This document shows positions 5,630 to 13,927 of a DNA stretch of 22,453 nucleotides, piece by piece. Below the pieces are notes generated by a model. That model saw only the letters and a program-made list of their open reading frames with translations. It searched no databases and was not told where the DNA came from. Origin of the DNA: Planctomycetota bacterium (lineage in GTDB: Bacteria > Planctomycetota > UBA1135); contig JAKVCF010000025.1 of NCBI GenBank assembly GCA_022447335.1, forward strand, positions 1 through 22,453. The letters are read 5' to 3'. Position 1 is the stretch's first letter, and each line of letters begins with the position of its first letter. A program made the translations under genes and the position numbers.

Positions 5630-8629
5630 CTACTGAACCATTACAGTCAGCGGATTTGAGTCAGTCAAAAAGCCCTCAGTGTCGAATCCAGCGATTTCGA
5701 GGTTGACTGAAACGCCTGATGCACCCGGAGGAACTGGAATGTCTAATGCACCACGTCCCTCGGCATCAAAGGTGCCGTTCGCGGCGACTGTAAACGGAGC
5801 GCCGATATCGAATCGGTGACCTTGGTAGATCCCGCCGTTCAGGTTTGTGCTATAGGCCGCGACCCAGGTGCCATTCGAGGGCCCGTTGGTGAAGATGTAG
5901 CTGGCAGTGCTGCCTGCGAGTGGCATGTCATCGCCGCGGAGTTGAATCGTGTCAGTCGATCCAGAAGCCGCAAGGCGATAAAGCATCACATCATCCACAT
6001 TCCAACCACCAAACTCAGTGCCTCCATCAGTGCGCAGTTCCCATCGCATGAGTACTGAAGGGTTACCGTCAGCGAAATCCGACACGTCGTAGTCGACTAT
6101 CTGCCAGCTGGTATCAATGTTGTCGATATTGTTGTCATTGGCCCAGACAATGTTGCCAGCTACACGCACCCGTGCATCGTCATACTGCCCACTTTCAACT
6201 GTTAGCCAGCGCGCGAAGCGCAGGCGCAGATCACTGTAGTTGGTGCAGTCGATTTCGGGAGAGATCAGGCGGATATTGACGTTTGATTGGTACAAGCCGT
6301 TCCAGCCTGAGTTTCCGACATCGTTAGCCCAGATTAGGTTGCCGCTGTACGCGCTGGATGGGTCACCACCTTGCCCCTTCGGCGAGTCATGCTGCCAATC
6401 GTTGTGGTCATTTGACGTGCCACCGCCGTATTCGTTGGTCCAGCCGTCATTGCCAGCAGCCTCAAAGTCGGTGAAGTAGGCAATGCGACGCAGGCCAACC
6501 AGGAATCCAGCATCTGACTTCTTCGGATAGCGATCGGCGTTCCCGAGCTCGTCTTCGGCTTCAATCCAGTATTCAATCTGTGTCGGCGAGATCTGGCCTG
6601 GAATAGGCGCACTCCAGTTGCCGCTACCTAGATCGCTCATGGTGATGGTCTGCTCAGCTCCTCCATCGATGGTGTACTTAACCTCTGCTGAAGCTACCAC
6701 GCTGCCGAACTGCGGCTGCATATTGGCATTTACTACATATGGCCCCACTTCGTTCTGAGTGTCACCCAACACATTATGGCTAATCAGGATGAAGTCTAAG
6801 TCAACGCCTGGGAATCCCTGCGCACGAAATCCATCATCGATCTCGGTGAAATTCGGTGTGCCGTTTCCGATATTGCCGTCGTCATCGTCAAGTGCAAGCA
6901 GGTGATCTTCGATCACCGGAAGGATCTGGCCATCGTTGAATCCATTGAACCAACCGATCATGAGGGTGTCGGCTACCAAATCGCCAGCAGTATTACCAAG
7001 GCTAGTGTTTAGGTTATCGCGCCACTTCCAGAAAGCGCCCATTAGCACTTCACCGTCAGTGTGTACTTGCCCATAGCACCCGCTTCCGCAGTATTGGCGA
7101 GTATTGGTTCCGGTGCGGATGTGACAATTAGTTCCACAGAAGTCTTCGCCGACAATCGGAGTGTCGTAGAGGAACATTGCCCAAATGTCTGCAGCGCCCT
7201 CACCAAAGCCATCGCCGCCGTTTCCGCTCGAATAAAGATCATTCATCCAATGACCCTCTTCGTGCGCAGAGACTGTTGAGTAAGCGGTGTTTACGCACCC
7301 GCTTCCAGCGAGATAGAAATTTATCGAACTCCCGTTGTAGTAGGCGTTGCAGGTCGATCCGATATTGACGTTCGCTGCGATCTGGAAGTCGAGAGAATCA
7401 TCAGTTGGATCGATTGATATTAGCCATTCGCGCATATCGATTACGCAGCGATAGATGTTCGCCTGTGCAGTTGACTGCTGGCTACGAATATCGTTCATGA
7501 CAGCTGTATCAAAGACACCTGGTGTGAAGGACTGCGTATAGCTGTACTCTGTACCCGAACTGTTGTAGATGCGGGCATATGGGCCGCGGTACTCGAAGGT
7601 CAGGTCGAGAGCATTGGTTCCCGAGTAGGGAAGTACGAAGTCTCCATTGACGTCAGTTTGAGTGTTTCCAGAAGAGCTGCTGACGCGCATGTATTTCATC
7701 GGCATGAGCACTTCCGGGTTCGAGCCGACGTCAGGCTTTACGCCTGGGGTTGCCCAAGAGTCCACGTGGCCAGTGAAGTCGACTGGTTGTGGTCCGAATT
7801 CACTTACGCTTTCGATCAGCGGCAACTCATGTGCATGGTTGTGATCGTTGTGGTCATGGTCGTGCGTAAAGCCGCACTCATGCACCAACTGATCTTCACC
7901 TAGTACGATCGGATCGCCGTCATCTGCGGACACGTAGATGCGGCGGCCTGACGGCAATTGCGCATCTTCATTCCAAATTTCTGTGGCCCAGGATAGGCGC
8001 GGATTGGCGAGCTTTCCCGAGAGGTCCGCGTAGATCACCAGCTCCGGTGGAGTAATCCGTCGCAGAGGAAGCCCCGTTATTTCATTGAAGTAGCGGCCAG
8101 CTTCTCGGGCAGCGCGCTCTGGGCCTACCGCCGGGTTGGTGCTCATGTCCTCGACGCCGGGATAGGCCTGACTGTCAATGGCGACAAGTTCGCCGTTGGT
8201 GTGGAACAGTAGGTCAAAGGAACCGCCGACTACTGGCACACCGTTCTGAATCTGGCGTAGGTTGACGGCGACCTTATCGCGGATCCCGCCACGCGATAGT
8301 GGCAGTAGCTTCACATCGATGATCTCGAGGGTCTGCGGGGCGATCCGGAACAGAGAGTTAGTGCGATCGATGCCGTCAAAAGCTAGGTCGACGAAATCTC
8401 GTTCTGAGCTCGGCTTTGTTGCTGGGGCGAGGATCCCGCCGTAAAGAAATCGACCTGCGCGGGTTTCGAGACGCTCGCGCAGAATCCAATTGCCGTCGTT
8501 CTCTTGTTTCCAGTCTTCGAAGTCGAAAACAGTGCTCGGGAAACGTGGCTCACTTTCCGGTGTGAATTGTGCAGTGGCAAATGAGGCGAGGCTAAATGCC
8601 ATGCCGATGGAGAGGAGGAAGAGTTGCAT
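5630..8629 (-). CDS. Secreted zinc metalloprotease, thermolysin/fungalysin-like (M4/M36 type)
   Basis: 999 residues with a signal peptide (1-20, ending SFATA). Residues about 95-160 (VAVNLRQIQNGVPVVGGSFDLLF, GELVAIDSQ in part) resemble the FTP inhibitory propeptide of thermolysin/fungalysin proteases. A histidine cluster (HECGFTHDHDHNDHNHAHE, 250-268) precedes the catalytic region. The zinc motif is HEEGH (456-460), the third ligand is probably E477 in GEGAADIW, and VHTDGEV (522-528) matches the later catalytic-His block of M36 proteins. A four-cysteine insertion lies between them (C498, C502, C514, C518). C-terminal parts: an Ig-like segment (about 625-710), a MAM/jelly-roll-like domain (about 717-886, including WNVDDVMLY), and a 106-residue beta-rich tail. 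Presumably secreted as a zymogen and cleaved to release the catalytic domain. No peptidase subfamily is assigned with certainty. The gene diverges from the VCBS lipoprotein over 226 bp. Confidence 0.88.
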   Translation of the reverse strand: MQLFLLSIGMAFSLASFATAQFTPESEPRFPSTVFDFEDWKQENDGNWILRERLETRAGRFLYGGILAPATKPSSERDFVDLAFDGIDRTNSLFRIAPQTLEIIDVKLLPLSRGGIRDKVAVNLRQIQNGVPVVGGSFDLLFHTNGELVAIDSQAYPGVEDMSTNPAVGPERAAREAGRYFNEITGLPLRRITPPELVIYADLSGKLANPRLSWATEIWNEDAQLPSGRRIYVSADDGDPIVLGEDQLVHECGFTHDHDHNDHNHAHELPLIESVSEFGPQPVDFTGHVDSWATPGVKPDVGSNPEVLMPMKYMRVSSSSGNTQTDVNGDFVLPYSGTNALDLTFEYRGPYARIYNSSGTEYSYTQSFTPGVFDTAVMNDIRSQQSTAQANIYRCVIDMREWLISIDPTDDSLDFQIAANVNIGSTCNAYYNGSSINFYLAGSGCVNTAYSTVSAHEEGHWMNDLYSSGNGGDGFGEGAADIWAMFLYDTPIVGEDFCGTNCHIRTGTNTRQYCGSGCYGQVHTDGEVLMGAFWKWRDNLNTSLGNTAGDLVADTLMIGWFNGFNDGQILPVIEDHLLALDDDDGNIGNGTPNFTEIDDGFRAQGFPGVDLDFILISHNVLGDTQNEVGPYVVNANMQPQFGSVVASAEVKYTIDGGAEQTITMSDLGSGNWSAPIPGQISPTQIEYWIEAEDELGNADRYPKKSDAGFLVGLRRIAYFTDFEAAGNDGWTNEYGGGTSNDHNDWQHDSPKGQGGDPSSAYSGNLIWANDVGNSGWNGLYQSNVNIRLISPEIDCTNYSDLRLRFARWLTVESGQYDDARVRVAGNIVWANDNNIDNIDTSWQIVDYDVSDFADGNPSVLMRWELRTDGGTEFGGWNVDDVMLYRLAASGSTDTIQLRGDDMPLAGSTASYIFTNGPSNGTWVAAYSTNLNGGIYQGHRFDIGAPFTVAANGTFDAEGRGALDIPVPPGASGVSVNLEIAGFDTEGFLTDSNPLTVMVQ

Positions 8630-8810
8630 TAGTTAGCTCTGGTTGGGCAGGGCTTTCGAGGAGGGGAGGCTGTCACCGGTGCCTTTTCACGAAAATGACA
8701 TAATTACAGGTGGAAAAAGCATAAATCGGGACCGATGACGCCATTTGAAGCCGTTGGAAAGGCCCCGCTTTTCCGAGCATGTTCCTGTTTCGGACGAAAG
8801 ATGACGAAGT

Positions 8811-8833
8811 GCCGCGCAGCTATGCTGTGCGGC
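8811..8833 (+). promoter_or_regulatory. Strong stem-loop in the 5' leader of the VCBS lipoprotein gene
   Basis: GCCGCGCAGC (8811-8820) pairs with GCTGTGCGGC (8824-8833) over 10 positions, with one G-U, around a three-base TAT loop. It ends 12 bp before the GGTGA ribosome-binding site. No T-run follows, so it is not an intrinsic terminator. It could stabilise the mRNA 5' end or control access to the ribosome-binding site. Function is inferred from position only. Confidence 0.5.
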
Positions 8834-8845
8834 CTCGACCATTCT

Positions 8846-8850
8846 GGTGA
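8846..8850 (+). promoter_or_regulatory. Shine-Dalgarno GGTGA that fixes the lipoprotein start
   Basis: GGTGA complements the 3' end of 16S rRNA and lies 5 bases before the ATG at 8856. It overlaps the in-frame GTG at 8847, which would otherwise be the earliest start, so the ATG at 8856 is preferred. Clear Shine-Dalgarno sites are rare in this window. Confidence 0.6.
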
Positions 8851-8855
8851 GAATA

Positions 8856-10337
8856 ATGAGTCAGCCCCTCAAACTTGTTTCCATCGCCGCTGCGGTGATC
8901 TTGGGCCTCACAGCTTGTTCCGACAAGCCGAAGCCCGGTTCTGGTGCAGATCCGGCCGTCACTTCGAGTTCAAAAGGCAATGGAGCGCCAAATGACAGCG
9001 GCCTCCCCGGTCTGATCTTGGCCAAATCGGTTTTCGACGATGGTCCGACGCCTTCCTCAATGGCATTGCTTCGCCCGCTGAGCCTTGATGATAAGGATTG
9101 GACCGAAGAGAACATCGTGGCGCCGGCGGCGGCCCGTGAGTTTGGTCTCGGCACACTGGCCGATGGCTCCCCGGTGGTTTGCGAACTAGGTTCGGATGGC
9201 GAGCCAGCAAGTGGTGCGATGAAGTTTGTGCCAGGAGCGGATGGCTGGACGCTTACCGCCGCGGAAGGTGAGGTGACTTGGTCGCGGAACAGTCAGGACA
9301 AGCTCTCAACCAAGACCTACGAGATGGAAGGTGGCAATGTCTTCCATAAGGCGATGTGGTGGGATCCAGCCTTTGGTGATCCGGGCATTCTGACGATCAG
9401 TGCAAACATGCCTTACCTGCAAGTCTGGCGTCGTGGCGCGGATGAATGGTCGGTTGAAACTCTCTGGACGCAGATCGTTGGTGGCAAAGAGCAGCGCTTT
9501 CGTGATGTCGAAGTTGGTGATGTCGACGGCGACGGGCAGGATGAGTTAGTGGTCGTGACCCATGACCTCGGTGCCATTTTTGTCGTGGAGCAGACTGAAG
9601 GAGGTCTTGTCCCAACTGAAGTACACCGCTGGGATGAGCGCATCTTTGCACACGAATGCGAAATCGGCGATGTCGATGGCGACGGCAAGCCAGAGTTCTT
9701 CACCACGCCTTCCGAGCCAAACCGTCTCAATGGCGAGCACCAAGCGGGTTGGATTGATATGTATCGCCACAACGCTGAGACCGGTGAGTATGATCGCATC
9801 AATGTGGCCGAGCTGAATGATCGCCACGCTAAGGAAGTGATGGCGGCCGATTACGACGGCGACGGCAAGGTTGAGCTCTACGCTGCACTCGAGGCTGAGG
9901 GAACTGAAGACAAGATCAATGCAGTGCGCCGTTGGGTTTGGGACGGCAGCGCCATGGTTGAAGATGCGACAATTGAGATCGACGGAAAGATGTTTCGATT
10001 CCTGGTGCTGTGTGACACTACCGGTGATGGCGTGAACGAGATTGTCGCGGCGACCCGCAAGGCCGGAATATTTCGCTTGCACATGGAAGATGGCGCATGG
10101 GTCAAGAAGAAAATCGTCATGAGCTACATGTCAGGAGGTTTCGAGCATGCTACTTATGCCTTTGATTGGGATGGTGACGGCAAGGACGAGCTCTTCGTAG
10201 CTTCCGATGAGCAGAAGAAGATGAATATGTTCCGCCATAATGCGACCACGGATACCTACAAGCCGACTGGAATCGCATCATGGAAGGGCAGCGAATATTT
10301 CGTCTGGAATATCATGCCGCTTCCAGCGGGCAAATAG
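8856..10337 (+). CDS. Lipoprotein with VCBS/FG-GAP-type calcium-loop repeats
   Basis: 493 residues from the ATG at 8856. The N-terminus MSQPLKLVSIAAAVILGLTAC is a lipoprotein signal with lipobox LTAC, acylated on C21. A Gly/Ser/Pro-rich linker (about 22-52) follows, typical of a tether. Five repeats of the D-x-D/T-x-D-G kind appear with roughly regular spacing: VGDVDGDGQDEL (about 220), IGDVDGDGKPEF (about 270), AADYDGDGKVEL (about 330), LCDTTGDGVNEI (about 385) and AFDWDGDGKDEL (about 435). The fourth lacks the first acidic residues. This is a surface-anchored propeller-like protein, but it has no ASPIC/UnbV domain. No partner is obvious; the Nudix gene 71 bp downstream on the same strand is functionally unrelated. 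Role unknown. Confidence 0.88.
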   Translation: MSQPLKLVSIAAAVILGLTACSDKPKPGSGADPAVTSSSKGNGAPNDSGLPGLILAKSVFDDGPTPSSMALLRPLSLDDKDWTEENIVAPAAAREFGLGTLADGSPVVCELGSDGEPASGAMKFVPGADGWTLTAAEGEVTWSRNSQDKLSTKTYEMEGGNVFHKAMWWDPAFGDPGILTISANMPYLQVWRRGADEWSVETLWTQIVGGKEQRFRDVEVGDVDGDGQDELVVVTHDLGAIFVVEQTEGGLVPTEVHRWDERIFAHECEIGDVDGDGKPEFFTTPSEPNRLNGEHQAGWIDMYRHNAETGEYDRINVAELNDRHAKEVMAADYDGDGKVELYAALEAEGTEDKINAVRRWVWDGSAMVEDATIEIDGKMFRFLVLCDTTGDGVNEIVAATRKAGIFRLHMEDGAWVKKKIVMSYMSGGFEHATYAFDWDGDGKDELFVASDEQKKMNMFRHNATTDTYKPTGIASWKGSEYFVWNIMPLPAGK

Positions 10338-10408
10338 AGCCGCTACATCATCGATGTGATTCATGCCAAAGGTGCGGAGAGCTCTAGAATCATTCAGGGC
10401 TCATCATC

Positions 10409-10984
10409 ATGTCCACTATGGTTGATCGCTGGGAGAAGAAAGAATCGCAGCCCTTGCACGACTACGGTTTTTTCCGTTTACGCAAGGATCGCTACCTGCA
10501 TCCCGACCTTGAGGGAGAGAGAGATTTTCTTGTAATCGAGGCGCGTGATTGGGTCAATGTGGTGGCCGTCACTCCTGACAATCAGATCGTGCTAATTCGC
10601 CAGTTTCGGTACGGCGTGGGCGGTGCGCGCTGGGAAGTTCCGGCGGGAGTGATCGAGCCAGGCGAATCGCCCATCGATGCGGCGGTACGTGAACTGCGCG
10701 AAGAAACGGGATATGCAGGTGATCCACCCGAGCTGATCTGTGAGGTTGAGCCGAATCCTGCGATTCAATCGAATCTTTGCACTAGTTATCTAATTCGCAA
10801 TGCCACGTTGCAGCACGACACCGAATGGGACGATAACGAAGTCATCGAAGTGATTTTGCGATCTAAGGCCGACGTAGCGCGCATGATTGCTGCCGGTGAG
10901 TTTTTGCATGCTCTGCTGCAACTCCCATTGCTGCACTATTTGACCAACTTCCGATCCCGGTCGGCTTCGGCGGGCAGTGACTAG
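10409..10984 (+). CDS. Nudix hydrolase, ADP-ribose pyrophosphatase-like
   Basis: 191 residues, cytosolic. A complete Nudix box (G-x5-E-x7-R-E-x-x-E-E-x-G) runs from G80 to G101: GVIEPGE, then SPIDAAV, then RELREETGY. Upstream, VVAVTPDNQIVLIRQFRYGVG and RWEVPAG are typical of the ADP-ribose/NDP-sugar pyrophosphatase branch, which hydrolyses nucleoside-diphosphate-linked compounds to the monophosphates using Mg2+. The exact substrate cannot be told from sequence. The start is the ATG at 10409; an ATG nine bases later is also possible. No Shine-Dalgarno is visible. It follows the lipoprotein by 71 bp and may be read from its own promoter. Confidence 0.93.
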   Translation: MSTMVDRWEKKESQPLHDYGFFRLRKDRYLHPDLEGERDFLVIEARDWVNVVAVTPDNQIVLIRQFRYGVGGARWEVPAGVIEPGESPIDAAVRELREETGYAGDPPELICEVEPNPAIQSNLCTSYLIRNATLQHDTEWDDNEVIEVILRSKADVARMIAAGEFLHALLQLPLLHYLTNFRSRSASAGSD

Positions 10985-11135
10985 GGCTGCAGCATGCGTG
11001 CGGCCTCGGCTGCTGGGAGGCGAGTTGCGTTCCCTTCTAGTAAACAAGTCCAGGCCAGTGATCGGTTCAGTTGGTGCATGCCCCTTTTAGTGCATAACTC
11101 ATTGCCACTCGCTATTCTGCGAGGCCATTTGATTG

Positions 11136-11654
11136 ATGAAGGCCTCTATCCTGAACCGAAAGCTCCACCGTTGGGGCTCGATCTTGACCGCTCTGCCGTT
11201 GCTGGTTGTGATAGTTACTGGGATTATCTTGCAGCTCAAGAAAGACTGGTCCTGGGTCCAGCCCCCAACCGCAAGATCGGCTGATCCCGCCCTTGAGCTG
11301 AATTTCGATGAGATTCTCTTAGTGGCTTCTGGGGTGCCAGAGACTGAGATTAAGACTTGGGACGATATTGATCGACTCGACGTGCGCCCTGGCAAGGGCG
11401 TCGTCAAGGTCCGCGCAAATAACCGTTGGGAGGTGCAGATCGATACGAAATCGGGCGAGGTCCTGCATTTGGCTTATCGCCGCAGCGATCTGATCGAATC
11501 ACTGCACGACGGCAGTTGGTTTTCGGATGGGGCCAAGCTTTGGATTTTTCTTCCGACCGCGGTCATTCTGCTCGGCCTCTGGATAACTGGAATCTACCTC
11601 TGGTTACTACCTCACCTGGTCAGGCGGGGGAGGAAAAAGGCGACGACCGGTTAG
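11136..11654 (+). CDS. PepSY-associated transmembrane protein, short form
   Basis: 172 residues from the ATG at 11136 (a TTG lies immediately before it in frame). A GAGG 11 bases upstream (11121-11124) may serve as ribosome-binding site. Two membrane helices are visible: residues about 15-34 (ILTALPLLVVIVTGIILQL) and about 135-157 (LWIFLPTAVILLGLWITGIY). Between them lies a PepSY-like extracytoplasmic segment (about 55-115, including VKVRANNRWEVQID and GEVLHLAYRRSD), followed by the LIESLHDGSWF motif common in PepSY_TM proteins. Larger relatives occur as ferric reductases or in siderophore uptake loci, but this is a minimal two-helix version without visible haem-ligand clusters or an iron-uptake neighbour. 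It precedes the sugar-dehydrogenase-like gene by about 60 bp, so co-transcription is possible. Confidence 0.8.
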   Translation: MKASILNRKLHRWGSILTALPLLVVIVTGIILQLKKDWSWVQPPTARSADPALELNFDEILLVASGVPETEIKTWDDIDRLDVRPGKGVVKVRANNRWEVQIDTKSGEVLHLAYRRSDLIESLHDGSWFSDGAKLWIFLPTAVILLGLWITGIYLWLLPHLVRRGRKKATTG

Positions 11655-11713
11655 AAATCAATTTCCCAAGTGGGTTAGTCTAGAAGGACTGATTGTCTCG
11701 ACCAAGAACTGTG

Positions 11714-13165
11714 ATGTCTTCCCGCTTCTTATTACCCCTCATAGCTGCCACGGCTGCAGTTTTTTCGCCGAGGTCATCCTCGGCACAACAGGTTATGACT
11801 ACCGAGCTGGTGGACAATTTCGATTCGCCGCTTCAAGTTGTTTCGCCTACAGGAGATTTCGATCGCATCTTCGTCGTCGAGCAAGATGGCATCGTGCGTG
11901 TGGTTAAGAATGGAACTACACTGACGACGCCTTTCCTAGATATAACCTCACGCACCAATGAATTTCGAGAGCAGGGCTTGCTTGGTGTGGCGTTTCACCC
12001 GAGCTACGCGGAAAACGGGTGGATATTTGTTCACTACACGAACCTGAGCGGGAATACTCGCCTCGATCGCTTTACCGTTGATGCGAGCGACCCGGATGTC
12101 ATAGACATCAACTCACGTGTGAATCTCCTTAAGGTCAATCAGCCTTACGTTAATCACAACGGAGGCATGTTGGCCTTTGGAGAAGATGGTTATCTATATT
12201 TAGCACTTGGAGATGGTGGATCGTCTGGTGACCCGGGAAATCGGTCGCAGGATGGCCAGACTTTGCTTGGCAAGATGTTACGTCTGGATGTTTCAGTAGC
12301 TCCGTACCTAATCCCGGTAGATAATCCCTTTGTTGGTGACCCCAACGTGCGCGATGAAATTTGGTCGATCGGGCTCCGCAATCCTTGGCGCTTCAGTTTC
12401 GATCGTGTTACCGGTGACATGTGGATCGGGGATGTCGGGCAGAACGATTACGAAGAGATCAATTTCGAGTTTGCCGGGGATGGGGGATTGAACTATGGAT
12501 GGCGCATCATGGAGGGAGGGCATTGTTTTAATCCTTCTTCTGGATGCAATCAGGCGGGCCTAGTATTTCCCATTCAGGAGTATGCTCAGCGTGGTAATCC
12601 GCGTCCATGCTCGGTCACCGGTGGATACGTTTATCGTGGCGAATCAATGGCTACGATGCATGGCCGTTACTTCTACGCCGACTATTGTTCGGGGCAGACA
12701 TGGAGTTTCCGACGCGATGCTCAGCGGATGGTGACCGACTTTGTTGAGCACACAAGTGAGCTCAAGTCGGGTTCGATTGCTAGTTTTGGCGAAGACGCTA
12801 ACGGCGAGTTATATCTGTGCATGCTAGAAGGTCCGGTTTATCGGATCGTGCCCGATGGCATGCGCTTGCAGTCCGAGCGCCTGATCGCTGGCAATAGTTC
12901 GCAGATTGAGTTATCGGGAGCGGCGCCTAGCGGGACGGCCTATCTGACATACTCTGTCGTCGGCCTAGGTAGCACTTCCGTTCCGCAACTGGGTGTGACT
13001 TCTAATCTTAAGGCGCCACGGCTTTTGACTCCTATCGCGGTGGATAGCAGTGGTTCGGGATCGGTGACAGGCTTTGTGCCGGGCCGCGCTGCAGGTGTGA
13101 CGATTTGGGCGCAGGCCCTTGCGCCGGGTGTCGTCAGTAATGTGCTAACTCAGCTCATAGACTAA
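11714..13165 (+). CDS. Secreted glucose/sorbosone dehydrogenase-like beta-propeller protein
   Basis: 483 residues from the ATG at 11714; an in-frame TTG at 11693 lies four bases after AGAAGGA and could instead be the start, adding seven residues. Signal peptide about 1-25 (ending RSSSA). Family signatures of PQQ-dependent soluble aldose sugar dehydrogenases (GSDH family) are VNHNGGMLAFGEDGYLYLA (about 146-164, with the catalytic-type His of HNGG), LGDGG, LGKMLRLDV, IWSIGLRNPWRFSFD (about 217-231), WIGDVGQNDYEEIN and YGWRIMEG (about 261-268). Such enzymes oxidise aldoses in the periplasm and pass electrons to quinones or cytochromes. PQQ dependence is presumed from the family, and no PQQ synthesis gene is in the window. 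The last 100 or so residues (about 386-483) are a non-propeller beta tail resembling the ends of three other secreted proteins here. It abuts the next gene (TAAGTG). Confidence 0.9.
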   Translation: MSSRFLLPLIAATAAVFSPRSSSAQQVMTTELVDNFDSPLQVVSPTGDFDRIFVVEQDGIVRVVKNGTTLTTPFLDITSRTNEFREQGLLGVAFHPSYAENGWIFVHYTNLSGNTRLDRFTVDASDPDVIDINSRVNLLKVNQPYVNHNGGMLAFGEDGYLYLALGDGGSSGDPGNRSQDGQTLLGKMLRLDVSVAPYLIPVDNPFVGDPNVRDEIWSIGLRNPWRFSFDRVTGDMWIGDVGQNDYEEINFEFAGDGGLNYGWRIMEGGHCFNPSSGCNQAGLVFPIQEYAQRGNPRPCSVTGGYVYRGESMATMHGRYFYADYCSGQTWSFRRDAQRMVTDFVEHTSELKSGSIASFGEDANGELYLCMLEGPVYRIVPDGMRLQSERLIAGNSSQIELSGAAPSGTAYLTYSVVGLGSTSVPQLGVTSNLKAPRLLTPIAVDSSGSGSVTGFVPGRAAGVTIWAQALAPGVVSNVLTQLID

Positions 13166-13927
13166 GTGGGAGTTGCCGCTCCGCGCGGGGTGGGGCCTGC
13201 CGGATCCGATCCGGTGCGATGGTCTGCGCTCGTCCTGAGCTGTGAGCATGCCAGCGAGCGAGTGCCCAGTGACTGCCGCGCGATGCTGGGCTCTGAATTG
13301 CGCTGGGCGGGTACGCACCGCGCGTACGATCCTGGAGCGGCAGAACTCGCGCGTGTGCTTGCTCGCCGGCTGAAGGCTCCAGTGCATCTTGCTCCAGTCA
13401 GCCGCATGCTAGTCGACCCTAATCGGGATGAGGGCCACCCAGCTGTCTTTGGTCCTTCGGTTCGGCGAACGCCTGCGGAGCAGCGTGAAGATCTGCTCGC
13501 ACGTTATCACCGTCCCTACCGTGACGGTGTAAGGGAGCGCCTTCGCGATGGGTTAGCTCGCTTAGGGCCCAATGGTCGTTTGTTGCACCTTTCGGTGCAT
13601 AGCTTCACGCCACGGTTACGTGGAATCACGCGCTCCTGCGAGCTGGGCATCATGTATGACCCTGGGCGCAGTGAGGAGTCGCGTCTTGCTGAGCAATGGC
13701 TTCGCCATTTTGCAGAGCGTGATCCGCGACTGCGTGTGCGACGCAACTATCCCTACGTTGGCAAGTCGATTTATTTTCAGCCTCATCTGCGTTCGCGGTT
13801 GCGCGATCGCCGTTACCTAGCTCTACAGATCGAATTCAGTCAGAAACTGCCGCGCCGTCAACCCGATCGCTGGAAGCGTTTTCAGGATGTGCTTGTCGAA
13901 GCTCTACGCGACACGCGCACGCGGTAG
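13166..13927 (+). CDS. N-formylglutamate amidohydrolase family protein
   Basis: 253 residues starting with GTG directly after the previous stop (TAAGTG), which suggests translational coupling, though the GTG of V17 is an alternative start. Family features: LVLSCEHAS (22-30) with the Cys-Glu-His metal site, HRAYDPGA (51-58), SRMLVDPNR (79-87), HLSVHSFTP (141-149) and GIMYDP (161-166). These match the FGase superfamily (PF05013), known for hydrolysing N-formyl-L-glutamate in histidine degradation but also present in many genomes without hut genes. No other histidine-catabolic gene is in the window, so the substrate is uncertain. No signal peptide; cytosolic. The protein is markedly rich in arginine. 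Its 3' end overlaps the 3' end of bioY on the opposite strand by 46 bp. Confidence 0.88.
   Translation: MGVAAPRGVGPAGSDPVRWSALVLSCEHASERVPSDCRAMLGSELRWAGTHRAYDPGAAELARVLARRLKAPVHLAPVSRMLVDPNRDEGHPAVFGPSVRRTPAEQREDLLARYHRPYRDGVRERLRDGLARLGPNGRLLHLSVHSFTPRLRGITRSCELGIMYDPGRSEESRLAEQWLRHFAERDPRLRVRRNYPYVGKSIYFQPHLRSRLRDRRYLALQIEFSQKLPRRQPDRWKRFQDVLVEALRDTRTR

Larger units (their letters stand above)
8630..8855. promoter_or_regulatory. Divergent promoter region, metalloprotease / VCBS lipoprotein
   Basis: These 226 bases separate two divergent start codons, so both promoters should lie here. There is an AT-rich patch at about 8685-8730 (ACATAATTACAG and AAAAAGCATAAATC), the only one in the region, which could hold -10 elements on both strands. 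I could not fit a convincing -35/-10 pair with normal spacing. Nearer the lipoprotein start there is a strong hairpin (8811-8833, listed separately). Confidence 0.5.

Noticed and set aside
8735..8995. Plus-strand ORF overlapping the lipoprotein start
   Set aside because: It overlaps the leader hairpin and the signal peptide of the real lipoprotein gene in another frame, and its translation has no family features.
9546..10082. 178-codon minus-strand ORF inside the VCBS lipoprotein gene
   Set aside because: It is the antisense of the Asp/Gly-rich repeat DNA, which has few stops in that frame; the plus strand has a lipobox and five calcium-loop repeats.
3041..10337. Calcium-loop repeats read as DNA tandem repeats, or as a recent duplication between the two VCBS proteins
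   Set aside because: Repeat units differ in length and codon use, and the two proteins differ in anchoring and domain content; the similarity is limited to the short DxDxDG motif.
10994..11284. 96-codon plus-strand ORF between the Nudix and PepSY genes
   Set aside because: More than half lies over the PepSY gene in another frame; the translation is not protein-like and the PepSY frame has clear membrane helices.
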